Position numbers and translations under genes: made by a program. A DNA stretch of 64,000 nucleotides from Cynocephalus volans (lineage: Eukaryota > Chordata > Mammalia > Dermoptera > Cynocephalidae), in the NCBI RefSeq assembly GCF_027409185.1, contig NC_084462.1, positions 152,879,490-152,943,489 of the forward strand, read 5' to 3'. Below are positions 60,576-64,000 of this stretch, piece by piece; the first letter of the stretch is position 1, and every line of letters begins with the position of its first letter. The notes below the pieces were generated by a model that did no database searches, was not told where the DNA came from, and was given only the letters and a program-made list of their open reading frames with translations.

Positions 60576-60720
60576 TGTATAGTAGTAGGTCTTATATAGG
60601 ATCTTTTCATCCTAAATTATTTCCTATTTTGTTTTTTCGAGATATTTCTCTCTCTTAAATGAATTGTTTTTTCTATTCTTATAGTCTTCTTATTGTTGTA
60701 TATATTTTTTTTAACTGTAG

Positions 60721-60824
60721 CTGACTCCACTGGAACCCATTCTCTATACACAACATACAAAGACTATGAAATTATGTTCCATGTTTCTACCATGTTGCCA
60801 TACACGCCTAACAACAAGCAACAG
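60721..60824 (+). CDS. SIPA1L1: SIPA1L1 fifth coding exon (residues 665-699)
   Basis: A 104-nt exon (2 nt plus 34 codons) that restores Thr665 across the splice and encodes [20 protein letters not shown] then [14 protein letters not shown]. The [12 protein letters not shown] core is one of the most conserved strings of the RapGAP domain and also occurs in Rap1GAP. The acceptor is TTTTTTAACTGTAG and the donor CAG|GTAAGA, phase 0. It lies between conserved exons in unbroken frame. Confidence 0.97.
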
Positions 60825-63733
60825 GTAAGAGATCTGGTGTTATCTGTGTTTTCCCTCTTGTTTCATTTCCTTCAGAAGCTTAAGTGGCAAGTTTGTAAAA
60901 TCTTAAACCAGAATTTAGTGTTGCACCTGTCACAGCAGCGGGAAGCTTTGTGCTTTGTGGAAGTAAGGAATAGCAAATGAGCTGAAAACAAATGAAGAGA
61001 CACAAATTCTAGGTTAACAGCCAGCTGGATGGCTTTGTGAATTAATCATTTGCTTTTTACTCATGGAGATTGAGGTTTTCATGAAATCTGAAGAGAACAA
61101 GTTGAAATCATGGTGATTAGATGACTCGGCAGGGTTGCAAGGAACATGCACGAGTGGGTGAAGTTTCATTTCAGGAGGGCAGTGTACAAGGCAGGAGCGT
61201 ACTGGTGTTTCATCTTAGATTTCAAAGGAGATTTAGTATACTAAGTTGGAGAAAAATCAAAATACATGTCAATGGAATCTCAGAATAATATTCTTAATAT
61301 GTTCATCAGGATATAGCAAGGAACATAAATAACAATTGCATGTCTGTACATCATGCACAGAGTTTCTCTTAAAAAGATCTAAAAGCACAATATCTAATTA
61401 CTAAAATGTAGGTGAGATAGTAAAATGTGGAAACTAAGAAGCGACAGATTGTTACAGAGCAAAATGTAAATTGGTAGTTTTGTTATAGAGAATATGTCGT
61501 AGCTGTTTTTTAAAAAAAATATTTCAAAATAAATGATACCAAACTGAAATTCAAAAGAATCAGAGAGCTAACCAATTCTCCTTTTAAATAGCTATTACAA
61601 ACATGAGCAGTCCAGTTTTACTTCTGACCTTAAAATGGATATAGATTTTTGTTACTGTCAATTGTTGTACTAACACAACATAGCCAGCTGCAGAATGAAT
61701 CACATCCTCTTTCACAGAAGTTAACCAAACACTGATCTAATCTAATACTTTATCACTTCAGGTTTGATGAAATCACAAATCTAGGTAACAAAACTTGCCA
61801 TTTGTGAGTACCAGAATACTCAAAAATAGGAAGCAAAGCAATAAGTCAGCTATAAATCTGAAATAAACCTGTTTTAAAATAAACTCCCTGATCCAGACTT
61901 TGTTGACAATTTGTTTTATGCAGATTCCAGGTTCTAGATTTTTTTGAGATAAAACACCATGCTGAAAAAGATACACCAGACTTTTTATTCTGACTAGTCA
62001 GTAAACAAAAACTTTAAGAACAATACCCATGATGTTTAAAGGGGAGATTACAGCTTATTCTACCTGACCACTCAGAAGAGAAAGACATGATTTGTGAGGG
62101 TAAAAAATTTAGTAATAAGAAAAAAGCAATTTAGTATCAAGATTTGATTGTTTATTTCTAAATAAAGGAGTTGAAGTGCTAGACAGAGTGAGTTGGCATT
62201 TAAGTGGAGAACTATCTAAATTATTTAATATTGGGGTCTAATCAAGGCAAAAGTGTTATGGTTCTAAATCGGAATGAGGAAGTGTCTGGTACTGTACATA
62301 TTAAGAAATTTTCATTCTCTACCTAAAGAATTTATTTTCTGCTATATGGATTACTTTATCCTCAGAAAAAATGGAAAGAATGCATTTTAAAAACCCTTTT
62401 TTGCATGGATTTTTTACGAATACTGTCTTTCATTATATATAATGTGAAATGGATAAATGGATTTGTTTCTATTTGGGTCCTTTATTAAGACATTAATTGT
62501 ACATATTGAGCTGTATTTTGAAGGAAGAATAGCATTGCATGAAAAAGACAAATGACATCATCTATGTAGAAATGGCATAATACATAGATAAATTAATATT
62601 TGGTTTTGGTATGTTCAAGATTCTTAGTAGATTAATCTTTAATTATTGGTATATTCTGTGTAGCAATCAATATAGGTCAGCCTTTATTTCCATAATATAT
62701 GATTATACATCATGTTTAGAAATGAAGTAAATTGCCTCATTAGAAGATAATTTGAGAGGCTTTCAAATTTCTAAGGTTAAAAGTACATTTCCCAAACATT
62801 CTAATTCCCAGTTCTCAATCCTAATCTAAAAGGCTGTTGTTTCTCTCAGCTGGCAGTCAATACTAGATCATTGATTTTACTAGTATGTACTCTGTGTGCC
62901 TTAGTGTCACTAGAAATTTTTTTTTAAAGTTTTGTAAGTCCATGCTTATGCCTAATGTGTAATTGATATACGTATCATACTTTGTTGTTTTTCTCTTTTA
63001 AGAGCTTCCATGTCATAAGAAATACAAATATTGTTCAATTTTTCTTTATACTATTGAATTAAACTATTTAATAAACCCTTCCTGAAAAGGCAGTGGCCCA
63101 GGATGATTTGGGGTACCTGAATTTGTAAGCCACCCATCCAAAACACCATTGAATGTGAAACAGAAGGTGATCTTAAGCAGTTTTCATTGTAATTAAAGAA
63201 GCTGTTTAAACTTAAAACAATTTAAAAGCAGGTTAAATTTCAACATTCCAGAATGTTATTAATTCCTGCATTCCCAGCTTGTGACACAAAAAGTATATCA
63301 GAAAACACCTTGGCCACATTTTCTTTAAATGAAGCCAATTAAACTAGAACATAAATTGCGTTGTAATTACTTCAGCCATTCTTATCTCTAAAAATCGTTC
63401 GTATGGCAAATTTCTTTCTTATATGAAAATGGAACAAAACTGTTGTTGTAGAAACAGGATTTGGAGACACTGGGGCTTGGCATAATATTCCAGATATTGA
63501 TTAGACTTATTTGAATGGCTATATCTTTTTTGCAAATTTCTGAATATTCATTTCCATATTCTTCTTTGGAGGAAATGATAAGACAGGCTAAAATATTGAC
63601 AGTAAATGTATAGATTACCTACTCTAATGTGTACTGATTAGTAATGAATGTTTTAAATACAGTTACATAAGGGAATTGGGGAAGAAAAAGCAGAGTGTTG
63701 TCATTTATGTTGGTTGCTTATTTTTTCTTGTAG
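60825..63733 (+). other. SIPA1L1: Intron between the fifth and sixth coding exons (2.9 kb)
   Basis: Begins GTAAGA and ends TTTTTTCTTGTAG. It is AT-rich with no SINE, LTR or LINE copy that I can recognise, in contrast to the other introns. No open frame with recognisable protein character is present. Confidence 0.85.
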
Positions 63734-63891
63734 CTCCTACGGAAGCGGCACATTGGAAATGATATTGTAACAATTGTTTTCCAAGAGCCTGGAGCACAGC
63801 CATTCAGTCCAAAAAACATCCGATCCCACTTTCAGCATGTCTTTGTCATTGTCAGGGCTCACAACCCCTGCACTGACAGTGTCTGTTATAG
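63734..63891 (+). CDS. SIPA1L1: SIPA1L1 sixth coding exon (residues 700-751 and two bases of 752)
   Basis: A 158-nt exon encoding [20 protein letters not shown] through [10 protein letters not shown]. It carries the catalytic signature of the Rap1GAP family. Asn708 in RHIGND is the position of the asparagine thumb (Asn290 in Rap1GAP), which replaces the arginine finger of Ras GAPs. The motif is intact, so the catalytic residue is present. The acceptor is TTCTTGTAG and the donor TATAG|GTATGT, phase 2. The rest of the RapGAP domain, the PDZ domain and the C-terminus lie beyond the window. Confidence 0.97.
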
Positions 63892-64000
63892 GTATGTATC
63901 GGTGCTACTGCAGTGGTGTGTTGTCACACAGAGTCCCCATGCAGTTCTGCTTTCTGAAGTGACAATGGGAAGGCTATTACTATTTACTTTTATCTTTAAA
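63892..64000 (+). other. SIPA1L1: Start of the next SIPA1L1 intron
   Basis: Begins GTATGT and is cut by the window edge. Nothing else is visible. Confidence 0.85.

Larger units (their letters stand above)
52742..60720 (+). other. SIPA1L1: Intron between the fourth and fifth coding exons (8.0 kb)
   Basis: Begins GTAAGA and ends in a long T-rich tract and AACTGTAG. It contains a SINE with a (TTGA)n tail (54926-55022), an L1/HAL1-like antisense block (about 55040-55540), MIR remnants near 56120 and 57105, a MER5-like element (about 59570-59765) and a hAT-like element (about 60225-60575). 52742-54900 and 57300-59560 hold nothing I can name. Confidence 0.9.

Noticed and set aside
1..64000. CRISPR array, operon or prokaryotic defence system
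   Set aside because: No regularly spaced repeats, no operon layout and no ribosome-binding sites. Everything fits a mammalian intron-rich gene.

Overview
This is a mammalian intron-rich window carrying six consecutive protein-coding exons, all on the plus strand, of one gene that I recognise as SIPA1L1 (SPAR/E6TP1), a Rap GTPase-activating protein of the neuronal postsynaptic density. The spliced frame runs without a break: 5232-6729, 27023-27153, 33447-33635, 52567-52741, 60721-60824 and 63734-63891. It encodes about 752 residues, which is the N-terminal region and the first half of the catalytic RapGAP domain. The gene continues past the right edge. On the left, 1-4929 is the last part of the upstream intron(s).

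Organism: split genes, L1/L2/MIR and MaLR repeats, and an almost unchanged SIPA1L1 protein all say placental mammal. The best lineage marker is a family of tRNA-Ile-like SINEs. Monomeric copies lie at 14357, 22826, 33665, 33982, 51667 and 54926, and dimeric copies at 30805 and 46558. One copy (30805-30978) keeps a perfect 17-bp target-site duplication, so the family was active recently. I associate tRNA-Ile-derived monomer and dimer SINEs with the colugos (Dermoptera, CYN SINEs). A colugo is therefore my best guess, from memory and not confirmed by a search. No real Alu is present.

Layout: 1-4929 is upstream intronic sequence, with a small CpG-containing patch at about 3550-3760 that could be an alternative first exon. 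4930-6729 is the first coding exon with its 5' leader. 6730-27022 is a 20-kb intron with MER20, MaLR LTRs, an antisense retroviral LTR, a mariner MITE and MIRs. 27154-33446 holds L1, L2, a Tigger-like element and a young SINE. 33636-52566 is a 19-kb intron dominated by overlapping L1/HAL1 pieces, a hAT transposon carrying nested insertions, and a long inverted repeat. The last two introns are quieter.

I found no evidence of a new multi-gene system. The most unusual items are a 36-nt fragment of the U2 snRNA 5' end with 9-bp flanking direct repeats inside an L1/HAL1 copy, a 110-bp inverted repeat with arms about 2 kb apart, a possible alternative promoter upstream of the coding start, and an antisense LTR with its TATA box and polyadenylation signal still readable. 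All family names come from pattern recognition without a database search.
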